From Elymus sibiricus (lineage: Eukaryota > Streptophyta > Magnoliopsida > Poales > Poaceae), in contig CM077665.1 of assembly GCA_039707655.1 (NCBI GenBank), positions 293,264,205 through 293,328,204 on the forward strand: a stretch of DNA of 64,000 nucleotides, read 5' to 3'. The position numbers and the translations under genes are program-made. Position 1 is the first letter of the stretch. Each line of letters starts with the position of its first letter. Positions 34,220 to 46,290 of the stretch are shown here, piece after piece. The notes beneath the pieces are model-generated. The model made no database searches. It was not told the origin of the DNA and worked only from the letters and a program-made list of their open reading frames with translations.

Positions 34220-36445
34220 CTGGGAGGTAGCTAGGACGTGGAGAAAAACACTAGGGGCATCTGGGGCACTCAGGGAGACGTTTATGCAGGAGGGTGACGA
34301 AGGGGGAGCTCGGGTGCGCCTCATATGCTCTTGGACACGGAGAGCATGCGCGTCAGAGCTAGTTTGGATCATAGCTAGCGTCTGGGAGGGGCATGGGAGG
34401 TCAAGGAGGATCCCCTAGCATGCGTGGGCATCCTGCCACAGCCGGGCGTGAGCTATAGGACAAGCTTAATAACAGAGCACCGTTTTGCATGTCACGGAGG
34501 TGGTCACCACATACATAGCATGTCCAGATCGCTCTGCTGTTTGGCAAAATATGTCCAGCATGCGAGGCATGCATGCTAAAGGACACTGGTGCAGTAGGAA
34601 GGCAGTAGGGGCTGTGCTGATGGGGTTTTGGCAAGGGGTAAGTTCGCAACACCAAACTTGGGGTCTAGTTGAGGGGGTTTTACTGAAGGGCTTATGGGGT
34701 ATAAAGTTGTCATGTGGTCCTAGGCATGGAAGGAGTACATGCACACCAAATATTAGCCCTGCGAGACAAGTGAACAGGGTACTTGCAGTTCAAAGCCACA
34801 TCTGCTGCCAAAATCTAGGTTTAGATGAACTACTCATATTTTCCACATGAGCATGCCATCTTTGCGTTTGGATTGATGAATTAGCATGCAAATGAGGTTG
34901 TGGTAGAGTTTGGGGGCATTTGCATGTACAAAATAGAAGGAGAGGGGGAGGAGAGTCATGCCAATGCTGTCCAAGGATAGAAATGGGGCGGGGGGCGTTC
35001 ACCCTCCAATAATTGAGCAATGGCCAGTGGGAAGTTATTGGATGCAGATGGTGACTACATGGGGTTGTGGTAAAAACTTGGCGTCAAGGGGAATCTTTTT
35101 GGGTCAACTTAGCTTGTCCAGAAGTTTATAGAAGAAGGTGTTTGTTGCTGTCCTGGGGCATCTAGAGGTATCCAATGGCCTTGAGATTTACCAAGAGTAA
35201 ATAGTAAGACCCATTGGTCCTCCTCACAATTTTCCAGCACATATATATGAGAAAACTTGCCAATGCAGTAATTCCTAACTCTAGAAATCAACAGAAATGG
35301 GTTTGGTGGAGATTTGGCCAAGTGGATCCGTTCTCCTTGATGCATCACTTGGTGTGGATGCATGATTAGAGGATTAGTACATGTCTACAATTTTTTTTTA
35401 GATTAGTTGGAGACTCTTGGCAGTGTAAAGTTGTTCAAATTTGAATCTGGACAAAGAGGGTTTTGGGGCACTTTTGTGAACCAAAAGTATTTTGATTGAG
35501 ATGAAACTTGGCAAGATCGTCCCATAAGGCATATGTGACTTGCTCGAATTTTCTTGGATTTATTTGACAATATTTCTTATATAAATATTTCAAATACTTG
35601 AAATATACAGAAAGGATTTTGGAGGATTTTGTCCAGTATTTTGAACATGACCATGCGTTGAATGTCACATATATGGACAATGTATGTCCACTGAATTTTC
35701 CTAATTTTTTTTAATTTTTTAAAATATTAAAATAAATTTTCCCTATAGAAGACCATTTCTAGCCTCAGAAGAAGGCATTTAAATAAAATACAAAAATAAT
35801 TTTTAAAATAATATTTTTGTGGTTTTGGGAAGTCTTAAGGATAATAGGTCTCAAATAAAATATATGAGGCAAGAGATTTTCCCTAATTTGAGGACTTGTA
35901 GTACAAACCTCAATTCAGGGGTTTTTATAAACCTAAATTAAATACACATGGCATGATTATTGGGCAAAGATTTGGATCAAGGAGATGAGTCTTGAGAGTA
36001 GGAGAATTTTTGTGAATTAAGAGCACACTCAAGAAAGCAAACAAACAACAATAAAATCAAGCATCATTTGCACACAAAAGATTTTTGTTGGCCCTAATCT
36101 TTGAGTTCTATTATCTTAATCATGTGAAAGATTGAGACCAAGGCCCCCACATTCTGGACTCAGATTCGGACTGCACAAACATACCTGTCTCAAAACATCA
36201 ACAACTTTTGCATCCGGACTCTGAATTGGGTGATTCTTTTTTTGTTGGAAAGTAGATTTCATTTACATTACAACACAATTGGATTCATATTAAATTTCGT
36301 TCTGAGCGCATAGAAACAGACAAAATGGTGCGACGGTCCTACAGAATCCGTGTCAAAATCGAAATGAAAAGATGTTACATCACCTCTACTTGGGCCCATA
36401 GGCCTTGTACGAGCTAGGGTTAGTTTTAGGCTGACTTGGGACATC
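34220..36445. other. Unclassified non-coding DNA between elements F and H
   Basis: About 2.2 kb with no recognisable protein on either strand. The left part is mixed in composition; 35690-35830 is strongly AT-rich. The stretch 36230-36440 resembles LTR or untranslated sequence in style, but I find no matching second copy in the window. Probably the older insertion substrate of F and H. The last five bases, ACATC, are the expected left target duplication of H. Confidence 0.5.
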
Positions 36446-37327
36446 TGTCGGAATCAGGGCTCTGCAAAACCTAACATGGTTCAAACACTAGGGCGTGTGC
36501 GAAGATCTCAACCGGCTCGAACTCTCAAACTTGTCACCCTACGGCCACACTGCGTCGAATAGGTGTGAGCGGGGAAGGAGATGGACTCAGAGATTTACCC
36601 AGGTTCGGGCCACCTTGCGGTGTAAAACCCTACTCCTGCTTTGGGGTGGATTGGCCTCTTGAGGAGGCTGAGGATGAACTAGTACAGTGGTTGGGTGGCC
36701 TCACGAGGGCACTTGGTGGTGATGAACTGGATCCGATCCCACCCCTACGATGGGAGCTCGTCCCTTTTTATAGGGGCCACGGTCCTCTTCCCTTATTACA
36801 CAGGCGGGAAGGGATCCTACAACGGGCAAATTTGAAAGGGGACAAGTAGTACACCCTATCCTGACTTAAGGTGGTCTTAACCTACAAAGCTTCGGCAGTG
36901 ACGCAGCGGTGGGCTCGGCGATGACATCTGTCCTGCCGAGCTCGTGGTTTCAGCACTTTTGGATCAGGAAGGAAACCTTTGGGGGGTTCCTTGGGAACCC
37001 ACGTACGTCCTTGCCTCCTTAGCACGAAAGAGGAAACTGTCTTCCCTCTGCGCCCGCTGGCGCCCGCCTGGCTTGGCCGTCAGAACCCACGTCACCCCGG
37101 CCTCATGAGGCTGGGTACTTGCATAGGAATGTCCGCTGCTCGGGAGGCGGCCTGGGGGGACGCCGCTTCTCCGGAGGTCTTGGCGTTGTCCTCCTCGCGA
37201 GGCGGGGGCTCTTGCGAGGGCTTGACTTGGGGGGCTTGTTGTAGGGCCGTACCGGGCCTTCGTGGTGGGCCACGCGCTGGGCCGGAGGCAGGCAGGTCTA
37301 GGTACCCCCAGTCCCAGAACGCCGACA
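36446..37327 (-). repeat. 3' LTR of element H
   Basis: 882 bases, plus-strand ends TGTCGGAATCAGGG and AACGCCGACA. On the minus strand it starts TGTCGGCGTTCTGGGACTGG, like the J LTR at 52897. TATA box CTATAAAAAGGG on the minus strand near 36766-36777. Confidence 0.85.
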
Positions 37328-37340
37328 GTAGCCCCCGGGC
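37328..37340 (-). other. Polypurine tract of element H
   Basis: The minus strand reads GCCCGGGGGCTAC immediately before the 3' LTR. Confidence 0.75.
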
Positions 37341-37647
37341 CAAAGGCGCGCTCGGGCTGGCTTCAGGGTGAAGCTGAAGAAGGGAGACCGAAGTGCCGCG
37401 GGCACCAATCACCTGCGGGTCGGGCTTGATGCGTGGCGCGCGACTGGGAACGGACACTTCCGCCCCCAATCGCCTCGGCAACTGTCCAGGCTGACAAAAG
37501 TCTGGCGCCCTCTGTAGAGCCATCATTGCTCTTCTTCCCTGCGCCTTGCTCCCTTGCTCAGATTCCCTTTCCAACGCGAGAAACTCCTCCAGGTCCTGGC
37601 GCAGCACCGTCCTCCCTCCTGCTCTTCTGCATCCAGGATCCTTCGAA

Positions 37648-40600
37648 TGGCGCCCGCCGGGAAGGCGAAGCCCGAGGCTCTAGCCTCGGCCCCCTCTTCC
37701 CCCTCTCCGGCGCTCATGACATCCACCATTGACAAGGAGGGGGATCTTGCCTCGGCGCTCCCACTGACTGCGGGAGATTCCAATGAATGGGGGCACACCT
37801 TGATCTGGTGTGGCTCCACGGAGCAGCGCACCCTGGCGAAGACGGTATACCCCTTCTTTCTCCACAGTGTCTTCTGCGGGCTCGTCCCGCCCTTCTCGAG
37901 TTTTTCTCTGCCATCCTCGCGCACTACGGAATCCAAGCTCTCCACCTTCATCCCAACTCCATCTTGCTCTTGTCGATCTTCGCCTTCTACAGTGAGGCCT
38001 TTGTAGGCGTGAAGCCTTCTGTGGCCCTCTTCCGCCACTACTTCAGCATGAGGCTCCATGACAGCGCGCAGCGGTCGGGGTGCGCCTCCATCGTCGCGGT
38101 CCAGAGCGGCAATATGCTCCAGAAGGCCGGGAAGAAGGTGGAAGGCTACAGGCACCGTTGAGTCTTCCTGGATGTTCACGGGGTTGATTCGCATCTGGAG
38201 CTCCCGACGAGGCTGCCCGAGAAGACTCTCGGGTGGGCTTCCGCGAAGCTCACTGACCCCCGGGCGAAGCCCGTCTTGAAGCGGATCTCCTCGGACATGG
38301 TTACCGGGAAGATGACCGGGGTGATTATGGTGAAGGAGTTCGTGGAGCAGCGCCTGGCGCCGCTCCAGCAGCACTCAAAGCCCATGTGGGAGTATGAGGG
38401 CATGGGAGATGCCATCTGCCTCAGATCCGCTAGCCTGACAGGCGAGGAGCGGGACAAGGCCCTATACACTCTGCTCTTCAATGATCCTGGGGATCTTCCC
38501 GAGGCCTATGCCCCACTATACCGCCGTGATGACGGCAGGGAGCTGGCCGCTGCCATGCCCAATTTCGACGACCTGGGCCTCATGCCATCCGTGCACCCCA
38601 ACCCATAGTGCTGGTGTCCTCCGGCGACACCAGCGGCACGGAGGATTCGAAGGAGACCGTGGATGACAGGGAGGAGGCGTCCCCTCCATCGCAAAGCGTG
38701 CTCCTTTGCAGCCTTGATGATGATGACGACGATACCAACGAGCCCCCGCCCGCTAGCTCCCGGCGCTTCAGCAGGGTGCACAGGGGGCCGGGGCCTTCCC
38801 TCAAACCACTCGGATGTCCGGCCGGACGACTCCGAAGAAACACGCGGCCGTGCCTTCTCTGAAGGACCTCCCGAGCCCCAGCAAGACAGCCGAGACGCTG
38901 TCCTCGTCTTAGCCCGTGCCGCTTCCGATAGGCCGGGCGGCAGCCGCTGAGGCGGACGTGGCCTTGCTGGCCGCAGTTCCTCAGGGCGTCCTCTGCACCC
39001 CTCCGGGTGACAACACCACACCGGGAGTCGGCGAGGAGCACCCCGCTCACCCCCTGGGCGCGGCCAAGGCCGCACCGAAAGGAAGCGGGGGTGTTCCGAC
39101 TAGCACCGAGGTGGAGAAGAAGAGAAAGTGGGTCACGCGTGAGGAGTAAGTAACCTTCCTCATCTCTGTTTGACCATGAACTATGCATGTGCTCATAGCT
39201 CCCATCCTCTCATTGGCCAGGGTAGAGGTCGTGCCGAAGAGGAAGAAGGCGAGCATTGAGCCGAAGGAGCCCCCTATCCTGGGGGCACCATCGGCTTTGG
39301 GCCGTGATGGAAGCGAGCCGCGCCAGCCCAGCGCCCCGCTTGGAGGTCCGGCCGTCGGGGGCGCGGGGGCTCTTGCGGCGGTGTCCCCCGGCGCAGCCGT
39401 GGTGTCCCCGACGCTGGTGGAGGGGGTGGCTCCTCGCCCTCTCCTGTTGGAATACGCTCCCGAGGTCGCAGTGATGCAGCCTCGGGAGGAGCCAGCCCCC
39501 ACGAGCCAGCTGGTTGTGGAGTCATCCGCGCTTGCCGTGACGGAGGAGAAACTGGAGCCCCCGGCTCCCCAAGTTAGCCACATCGCCGGTCCCTTGGTCA
39601 CGGCGCCTACCGATGCGCCCGTGCCGCCTCCTGGCCCGGTTCTCACGCTTGCGCGTTGTGGTCCTCTGATCAGGTCTGGTGCCTTGGATGAGGCCTACAC
39701 CATGCTTGGCAGGCACCGGGCCAACCTCCAAGATGCTGAAAGGTGCCTCGCGAAGGAGCGCCTGGGGATCGTTTCTGGGAGATCCCAGGCCGAGGCGGCC
39801 ACCCGGACGGCCTGCAGCCGAGCCGAGGCCGCCATCGCGAAGAGCGAGAAGGAGCCCGCCGAGGCCAAGGGGGCCCGAGACGCGGCACTGGACGAGGCGG
39901 CACCTGCCAGGAAGCGCTGCGTCGAGGCGGAGGCCAACCTGAAGGCCTTTCAGGATGAGCAAGCCGCACTCATGCAACAACTCCGTGAGCAGGGGGAGGT
40001 CCTCAAGGCCCGTGAGGCGAAGCTCGCCGATCGCGACTCCGCGCTGTCCCAAGTGGGCAATGACCAAGCCAAGGAAAGCGAGCGCCTGGCCAAGCTGAAG
40101 GAGGAGGTGGAAGAAGCCCATGCGTCCCACGACCGGCACGTCTCCGAGACGATGTCCCAGCTGGAGGCCAGGGAGAGGACCTTCGCCGTTGCCGAGGAGA
40201 AGGCGGCCGCGGAGTGCGACGCCTTCCCCTCCCTCGAACTCGAGCTTCGCAAGTCGCTGCGCTCCATCTGTAGGGGAGGATTCTGGGAGCCTTTGGTGAC
40301 CCCCGAAGCCGACTACACAGGGCTCTCCTTCAAGCTTGCTGAGGTGCTCGAAGGTGCTTCCACCAGGGTGGACACCATTTTGGAGGACGAGTGCCGCGAT
40401 ATCCTTGCCACGGCCGTGACGCGGGTCTTCAGCCAGCTTTACCTCCGCGAGCCCGGCTTCGACTTCGATGCGGTGCTCGTCCCGGTTGCTCCTACGCCCC
40501 ACGCCGCTGTGGAAGCGGCCGTGAAGGGACCGGTGGACGCTTTGGTGGAGAAGTTCACCTACATCGCCACCGCCAAGCCCCCGGCGGCGGAAGCAAGCGG

Positions 40601-40694
40601 TGGTGACCACGGCGGTGGCGACGTTGACAACGAACTTGCCGTGGTCGGGGCAGTTGGCGACGACGGCCATGGCGACGGCGGCCCCTCCTCCTAG
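37648..40694 (+). pseudogene. Antisense coiled-coil gene of element H, with Transposase_28-like segment
   Basis: Lies opposite to gag-pol. From ATG 37648 (MAPAGKAKPEA) the frame slips one base near 37897 into AILAHYGIQALHLHPNS, then SVALFRHYFSMRL and KPMWEYEGMGD. This pattern matches my memory of PF04195, annotated 'putative gypsy type transposon'. A TGA at 38159-38161 and a TAG at 38606-38608 break it. An acidic Asp-rich stretch follows. An intron (39146-39220, GTAAGT to CAG) joins TREE to VEVVPKRKK in frame. The last exon (39221-40694) is open: Pro/Ala-rich, then a long Ala/Glu/Lys coiled coil (about 39690-40260) and a Gly/Asp-rich end. The function is unknown; the 'transposase' name has no catalytic support. 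Confidence 0.75.
39146..39220 (+). other. Predicted intron in the element H antisense gene
   Basis: 75 bases, GTAAGTAACC at the start and TTGGCCAG at the end. Without removal, the frame stops at the donor (GAGTAA). With removal, GA plus G completes a Glu codon and enters the long final exon. Inferred, not shown by transcripts. Confidence 0.65.
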
Positions 40695-42350
40695 ATCTTA
40701 CCCTGCAACATTTCACTGTGCCTCGCGGAGGCGTGAGACTTTGAATTCACAAGACATTCAGTGCCTGTAATAACTGCTTCAATTTCCTTGAACTTTGTGA
40801 TTTCCTTTGGTGCCTTATTTCTTTCCTGCTTGCTTTTGTGCTCTACGTCGGCAGGGCCCAATCCCGCGCATACCTCGACCGCCGTTGGGGTGTCCGGATC
40901 GCCAGGACGGGACCAAGGGGCGAGGGGCTATGTGACAAGTGAGGCCCCTGTGTCGCGATGCTCAGGGGTCCCCCTTGACGTGCGAGCAGCACTCATGAAG
41001 GAAACATGGCAACTCTACGGTAGATTTGGGGGCGCCTTAGTGCTCTCCGTCGGCAGGGCCCAATCTCGCTCATACCTCGACCGCCGTTGGGGCGTCCGGA
41101 TCGCCAAGACGAGACTAAGGGGCGAGGGGCTACGTGAACAGCGAGGCCCCTCAGCCGCGATGCTTAGGGGTCCCCCTTGACGTGCGAGCACCGCCCGTGA
41201 GGTGAATTCGTACCTTTTCTCGCCAGCTTTTACCTCGGGGGACGCGAGAAGACTAGGTACCAGAACCTGGTGAGGAGGCTCACGCCAGGCTTGTCCTGAG
41301 CGTAGCCCCCGGCCAGCCCCCTCGCGCGTGCATCCCAGGGGAACGCTGCATGACGGGGCTGTGCGAAGAGCCGGGAGGCCATCCTGAGGTTGGTGCAACC
41401 GCTAGGGCGCCCTCAGTTGTTTATCCCCCAGCGCAGAGCATGGGGCTTCCACTGGGCGTGGGCATAGCCGTTGAGCGACAGTGTCGTCCGCCAGCATGGA
41501 GCATGGGGCTTCCACTTGGGCGTGGGAAGGGAGGTTTGTGTTAGAGTCTCCGGGCGTGTACACCCCATTAAGTTCGCACTTGTGGCTTGCACGGCTAAAC
41601 TGGGAGGTGTATCTGGGCAACCGTGAGCCAGCGCGGGACTCACGAGGCCCTACCTCAAAGGCAGGTTGCGCCTGAATTTTTATAGCGCGAGGCGCGCTTG
41701 CAAGACCTGAGGGGTGTTGGTAACCTGCGCCGAATGAATCTCCGGAGGCCATCGCATGAGAAGGCCAAACACCAACGACCCCAGGAGGTGACGTGTGCGG
41801 AGCCAGGCCGCCAGATAGAGCTAAGCCGTTGGGTTTATCGAAGCTACAGGGACGGACCCGAGCACAGACGCTGTGCCCAGTCTTCTCATGCGACAAACCC
41901 AAGGAAAGACACCCGGCGTGCGGCTCCCGTGACGGCGAAGCGCCGGACAGCGGTTATTGGAACCGGGTCGCGCGCCCTGACTCACCCACACTCGATTAGC
42001 TGACGCGAGGACAAGCACCAAGGGCCTCGGTGAGGTGACGTACACGGGGCTAGCCCGCGAGACAGAGCTCAGCCGCTTGGATTTATCAACGCTGCAGGGA
42101 CGGACCCGAGCACAGACGCCCTTCGAGCCCTTAATCATGAGGCGATCGAAGGCGAGGTTGTAAGGGCGCAGGGACATTCATGGTGATGGAGCACCGGTCA
42201 TGTAGTTGGAATACTCAAGAAATGAATTAAATGCAGAATCAGTCTGGTGCATGCGCAAAACGATACAGCTGCGGGGACGGGCCCTAGTAGCTTGAGGGTG
42301 GTGCAGCCCAAGGGGCGCCCTCAATTGAACAAACCAAAATTCACCTGGCA
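40695..42350. repeat. Repeat-rich spacer between pol remnant and antisense gene (element H)
   Basis: Contains two copies of a roughly 185-base unit (about 40846-41180; GTCGGCAGGGCCCAATC, CGTCCGGATCGCCA), two of GAGCATGGGGCTTCCACT (near 41438 and 41500), and two of an about 245-base spaced unit ending CAGGGACGGACCCGAGCACA (near 41850 and 42100). The reverse complement of the same unit types is in element J (55440-56360). No protein is supported. Hypervariable tandem repeats in this position are known in Tat-lineage elements. Confidence 0.75.
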
Positions 42351-43146
42351 TCAGCGCTGCTGAGGCGTTGGGGTAGTTGTTGAAGCTGGATCATCACGAG
42401 CTCGAGTGCTCTGGAGGATCAGGGGCCCCGCGAGGGTCTGGGATCTATGGAAGATCCTCACGGCATCAGGCCTCATGAGATGCGAGGACGGCCCGCATGA
42501 GGCGCTGGTGCATAGCGCCCATGTTCGCGAGGCCGAAGGGCATGCAGACGTAGCTGCAGGGGAAGCCCCCGCTTCGTTCGACATGCGATGGCCAGAAGAG
42601 CTCCTGCGACGAGGCCCTGTTGAGGTCCGGGAAGTTGACGCAGATGCGCAGCCTGCCATCAGGGACGACTGTCGTGCCGGGTGGCGCTGGGCGGTGCTCG
42701 CCGCACAAGGCCTGTGCCTCCTGAAGCTCCCTGATTGCGTTGGTGACGGACTCTCTTGCGCCTGGTGCCTCACGCCTTGCTTCTTGCTTGTGGGGGCGTA
42801 CGTCGAAGCACACCTCCGAGTGGTGCCCGAGTGCCCCCCTCATCACATCGGTCAGGTCGGTAGCTTTCCAGGTGGAAGCCCCCGAGCCTGCCCTAAGGGA
42901 GGCGCCGGGCGCACCTTCCTATGCGAGAGGGAGAGGCGCCCCAGCGGCGGACGCAGGGCCTGAAGCGCCAGCGGTGGAGGTCCCTGCCTCCTGGCGGCTT
43001 TTAGGGAGGAGCTTCTTCTGCTTCTTGCGGGTGTCCTCGGGAGGCACGACGTCGCCCTCGTCGTCAGAGTTTTCAGCCGCCGCAGCCTGGTAGGCACGCT
43101 CGAGGGAGCAGACTGCATCCTTCTCGTCGCAGGCGACCGTGATGAC
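42351..43146 (-). pseudogene. pol: Protease-RT linker and truncated reverse transcriptase (element H)
   Basis: Starts next to Angela-2, continuing the protease with VITVACDEKDAVCSLERAYQ, an acidic linker (NSDDEGDVVPPEDTRKK), then RT motifs RLRICVNFPDLNRA and YVCMPFGLANMGAMHQRLM. Sequence between those motifs is shortened, and the active site (Y-x-DD) is absent because the RT ends at about 42466. Stops break the linker. No RNase H or integrase follows. This part cannot copy RNA. Confidence 0.75.
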
Positions 43147-43151
43147 GTCGC

Positions 43152-45003
43152 TGTTGGGGAACGTTGCATGGGAAACAAAATTTTTCCTACGCACACACAA
43201 GATCTATCCATGGTGATGAGCATCTACGAGAGGGAGAGTGAATCTACATACCCTTGTAGATCGCTAAGCGGAAGCGTTTAAGAAACGCGGTTGACGTAGT
43301 CGAACGTCTCCGCGATCCAAATCGCAAGTCGTCCCTCGATCCGATCACGAACTAGCGCCGAACGGACGGCACCTCCGCGTTCAACACACGTACGGCTTGA
43401 TGACGCCTTCACCTCCTCGATCCAGCGAGCGATGGTGAAGTAGTGGTTGAGTTCCAGCAGCACGACGGCGTGGTGATGGTGGTGAGGAACAATCTCTGCA
43501 GGGCTTCGCCAAGCGCTACGGAGATTATGACGGAGGAACTAGAGGGTTAGGGTTGCCGCACACGGCTTGGGGAAATCTTGATGTGTCCCGTGTGCTAGCC
43601 CTGCCCCTCTATTTATATGTTGAGCCTTGGGGTCTAAACTTGGAGTAAAAGCCTCCTCCAGGTCGGTTTTGCCCGCACAAGGTCGGTTTGGCCCGCAGGG
43701 AAATAGTCCAACTCGGATCCCTGCCGAACCGTGCACAGCCGCGCACAAGCGGTAGTACCGCTCACAAGTGGTAGTACCGCTTGGGCGGTAGTACCGCTTC
43801 ACACAAGCGGTAGTACCGCTTGGGCGGTAGTACCGCTTCACAAAACGGTAGTACCGCTTACGCGGCAGCAAAACTACTTTTTGCACTTTCCAATACCTCG
43901 TCGGCTTTATCCCTTTGGCCCATATAAAGTGTTGCTGCACCCGAACACTTCGGTAAACATCCGGAACCCATTCCGGTGAACTCCGGAGCTCTTCCGGAGA
44001 TCAAAACACTATTATCACATATATCAATCTTTACCTCCGGACTATTCCGGAGATCCTCGTCATGTCCGGGATCTTATCCGGGACTCCGAACAACTTTTGG
44101 TCACCAACAAAATAACTCAATTATACTAATCGTCACCAAACGTTAAGTGTGTAGACCCTGCGGGTTCGAGAACTATGTAGACATGACCGAGACACTTCTA
44201 CGATCAATAACCAATAGCGGGACCTGGATGCCCATATTGGCTCCTACATATTCTACGAAGATCTTTATCGGTCGAACCTCTATGTCAAGGATTCAGTTAA
44301 TCCCGTATACTGTTCCCTTTGTTCTTCGGTATGTTACTTGCCCGAGATTCGATCGTCGGTATCACTATACCTAGTTCAATCTCGTTACCGGCAAGTCTCT
44401 TTACTCGTTCCGTAATACAAGATCTCGTGGCTAACACTTTAGTCACATTGCTTGCAAGGCTCATCGTGATGTTGTATTACCGAGTGGGCCCTGAGATACC
44501 TCTCCGTCACACAGAGTAACAAATCCCAGTCTTGATCCATGCCAACCCAACAGACACCCTCGGAGATACCTGTAGAGCACCTTTATAGTCACCCAGTTAC
44601 GTTGCGACGTTTGATACACACAAGGTACTCCTCCGATGTCAGGGAGTTGCATGATCTCATGGTCATAGGAACAGATACTTGACATGCAGAAAACAATAGC
44701 AATAAACTGACACGATCAAATGCTACGTTCTTAGTTTGGGTCTTGTCCATCACATCATTCTCCTAATGATGTGATCCCGTTATCAAATGACATCTTATGT
44801 CAATGGCTAGGAAACCTTAACCATCTTTGATCAACGAGCTAGTCAACTAGAGGCTTACTAGGGACACAGTGTTGTCTATGTACCCACACATGTATTTGAG
44901 TTTCCAATCAATACAATTATAGCATGGATAATAAACGATTATCATGAACAAGGAAATATAATAATAACCAATTTATTATTGCCTCTAGGGCATATTTCCA
45001 ACA
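43152..45003 (-). repeat. 3' LTR of Angela-2
   Basis: 1852 bases. Dyad array at about 43747-43858 with one unit decayed (AGTGGTAGTACCGC), TATA box on the minus strand near 43605-43616. Confidence 0.96.
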
Positions 45004-45014
45004 GTCTCCCACTT
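45004..45014 (-). other. Polypurine tract of Angela-2
   Basis: The minus strand reads AAGTGGGAGAC before the 3' LTR, as in Angela-1. Confidence 0.85.
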
Positions 45015-45053
45015 GCACTAGAGTCAATAATCTAGTTCACATCACTATGTGAT

Positions 45054-46290
45054 TTACATTGTAATGAATCGAACACCCATGCAGTTCTGGTGTTGTTCAT
45101 GTTTAGCCCTTGGAAGAGGTTTAGTCATCGGATCTGCAACATTTAGATCCGTGTGTACTTTGCAAATATTTATGTCGTCCTCCTTGATGTAATCGCGGAT
45201 GGAATTGAAACATCGATTTATGTGTCTGGTCCTCTTGTGAAATCTTGGTTCCTTGGCTAGAGCAATGGCACCAGTATTATCACAAAACAGAGTCATTGGG
45301 TTAAGTGCACTAGGCACTACTCCAAGATCTGTCATGAACTCCTTCATCCAGACACCTTTCTTCGCCGCCTCCGAGGCAGCGATGTACTCCGCTTCGCATG
45401 TAGAATCTGCTACCACGCTTTGCTTGGAACTGCACCAGCTAACCGCACCCCCATTTAGAATAAATACGTATCCGGTTTGCGACTTTGAGTCATCCGGATC
45501 AGTGTCAAAGCTTGCATCGACGTAACCCTTTACGACGAGCTCTTGATCACCTCCATAAACGAGAAACATGTCCTTAGTCCTTTTCAGGTACTTCAGGATA
45601 TTCTTGACCGCCGTCCAGTGTTCCATTCCTGGATCACCTTGAAACCTTCCGACCATACTTATGGCAAGGCTGACATCGGGTCTTGTGCACAGCATTGCAT
45701 ACATGATAGAGCCTATGGCCGAAGCATAGGGGATGACACTTCATCTTTTCTCTATCTTCTGCAGTCACTGGGCATTGAGTCTTACTCAACTTCACACCTT
45801 GCAATACAGGCAAGAACCCCTTCTTGGACTGATCCATTTTGAACTTCTTCAAAACTTTGTCAAGGTATATGCTTTGTGAAAGTCCTATTAAGCGTCTCGA
45901 TCTATCTCTATAGATCTTGATGCCTAATATGAAAGCAGCTTCTCCTAGGTCCTTCATTGAAAAACTCTTGTTCAAATATTCCTTTACGCTTTCCAGCATT
46001 TCTATATTGTTTCCAATCAGTAATATGTCATCCACATATAATATTAGAAACGCTATAGAGCTCCCACTCACTTTCTTGTAAATACAAGCTTCTCCGTAAA
46101 CTTGTATAAACTCGAATGCTTTGATCACCTCATCAAAACGAAGATTCCAACTCCGAGATGCTTGCACCAGTCCATAAATGGATCGCTGGAGTTTGCAAAC
46201 TTTGTCAGCATTCTCTGGATCGACAAAACCTTCTGGTTGCATCATATACAACTCTTCCTTAAGGTAACTGTTAAGGAACGCTGTTTTTGA
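45054..46290 (-). pseudogene. pol: Angela-2 reverse transcriptase core and RNase H
   Basis: Follows a one-base insertion in a run of A near 46291, which moves RT out of the gag-pol frame. The piece from 46290 carries YGLVQASRSWN and YVDDILLIG. A second one-base insertion near 45735 (compared with Angela-1) shifts the frame again. RNase H then reads from 45704: GYVDASFDTD, CEAEYIAASEAA, FCDNTGAIALAKEP, ending at 45054. All catalytic residues are still encoded, so the damage is only in frame. Confidence 0.95.

Noticed and set aside
34220..36445. Host gene or promoter between F and H
   Set aside because: No open frame with protein-like features, splice pattern or known motif; composition suggests old repeat DNA.
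37648..38608. A DNA transposase gene
   Set aside because: The Transposase_28 label is historical. No catalytic triad or terminal inverted repeats, and the segment sits inside a Gypsy element.
39522..40670. 382-codon minus-strand frame opposite the H antisense gene
   Set aside because: A mirror of a GC-rich coiled-coil exon; Leu/Gly/Arg-rich without domain pattern, and pol sequence is not found there.
41015..42177. Several 100-160 codon frames in the H spacer
   Set aside because: They overlap tandem repeats, exist on both strands, and have no counterpart with kept frame in J.
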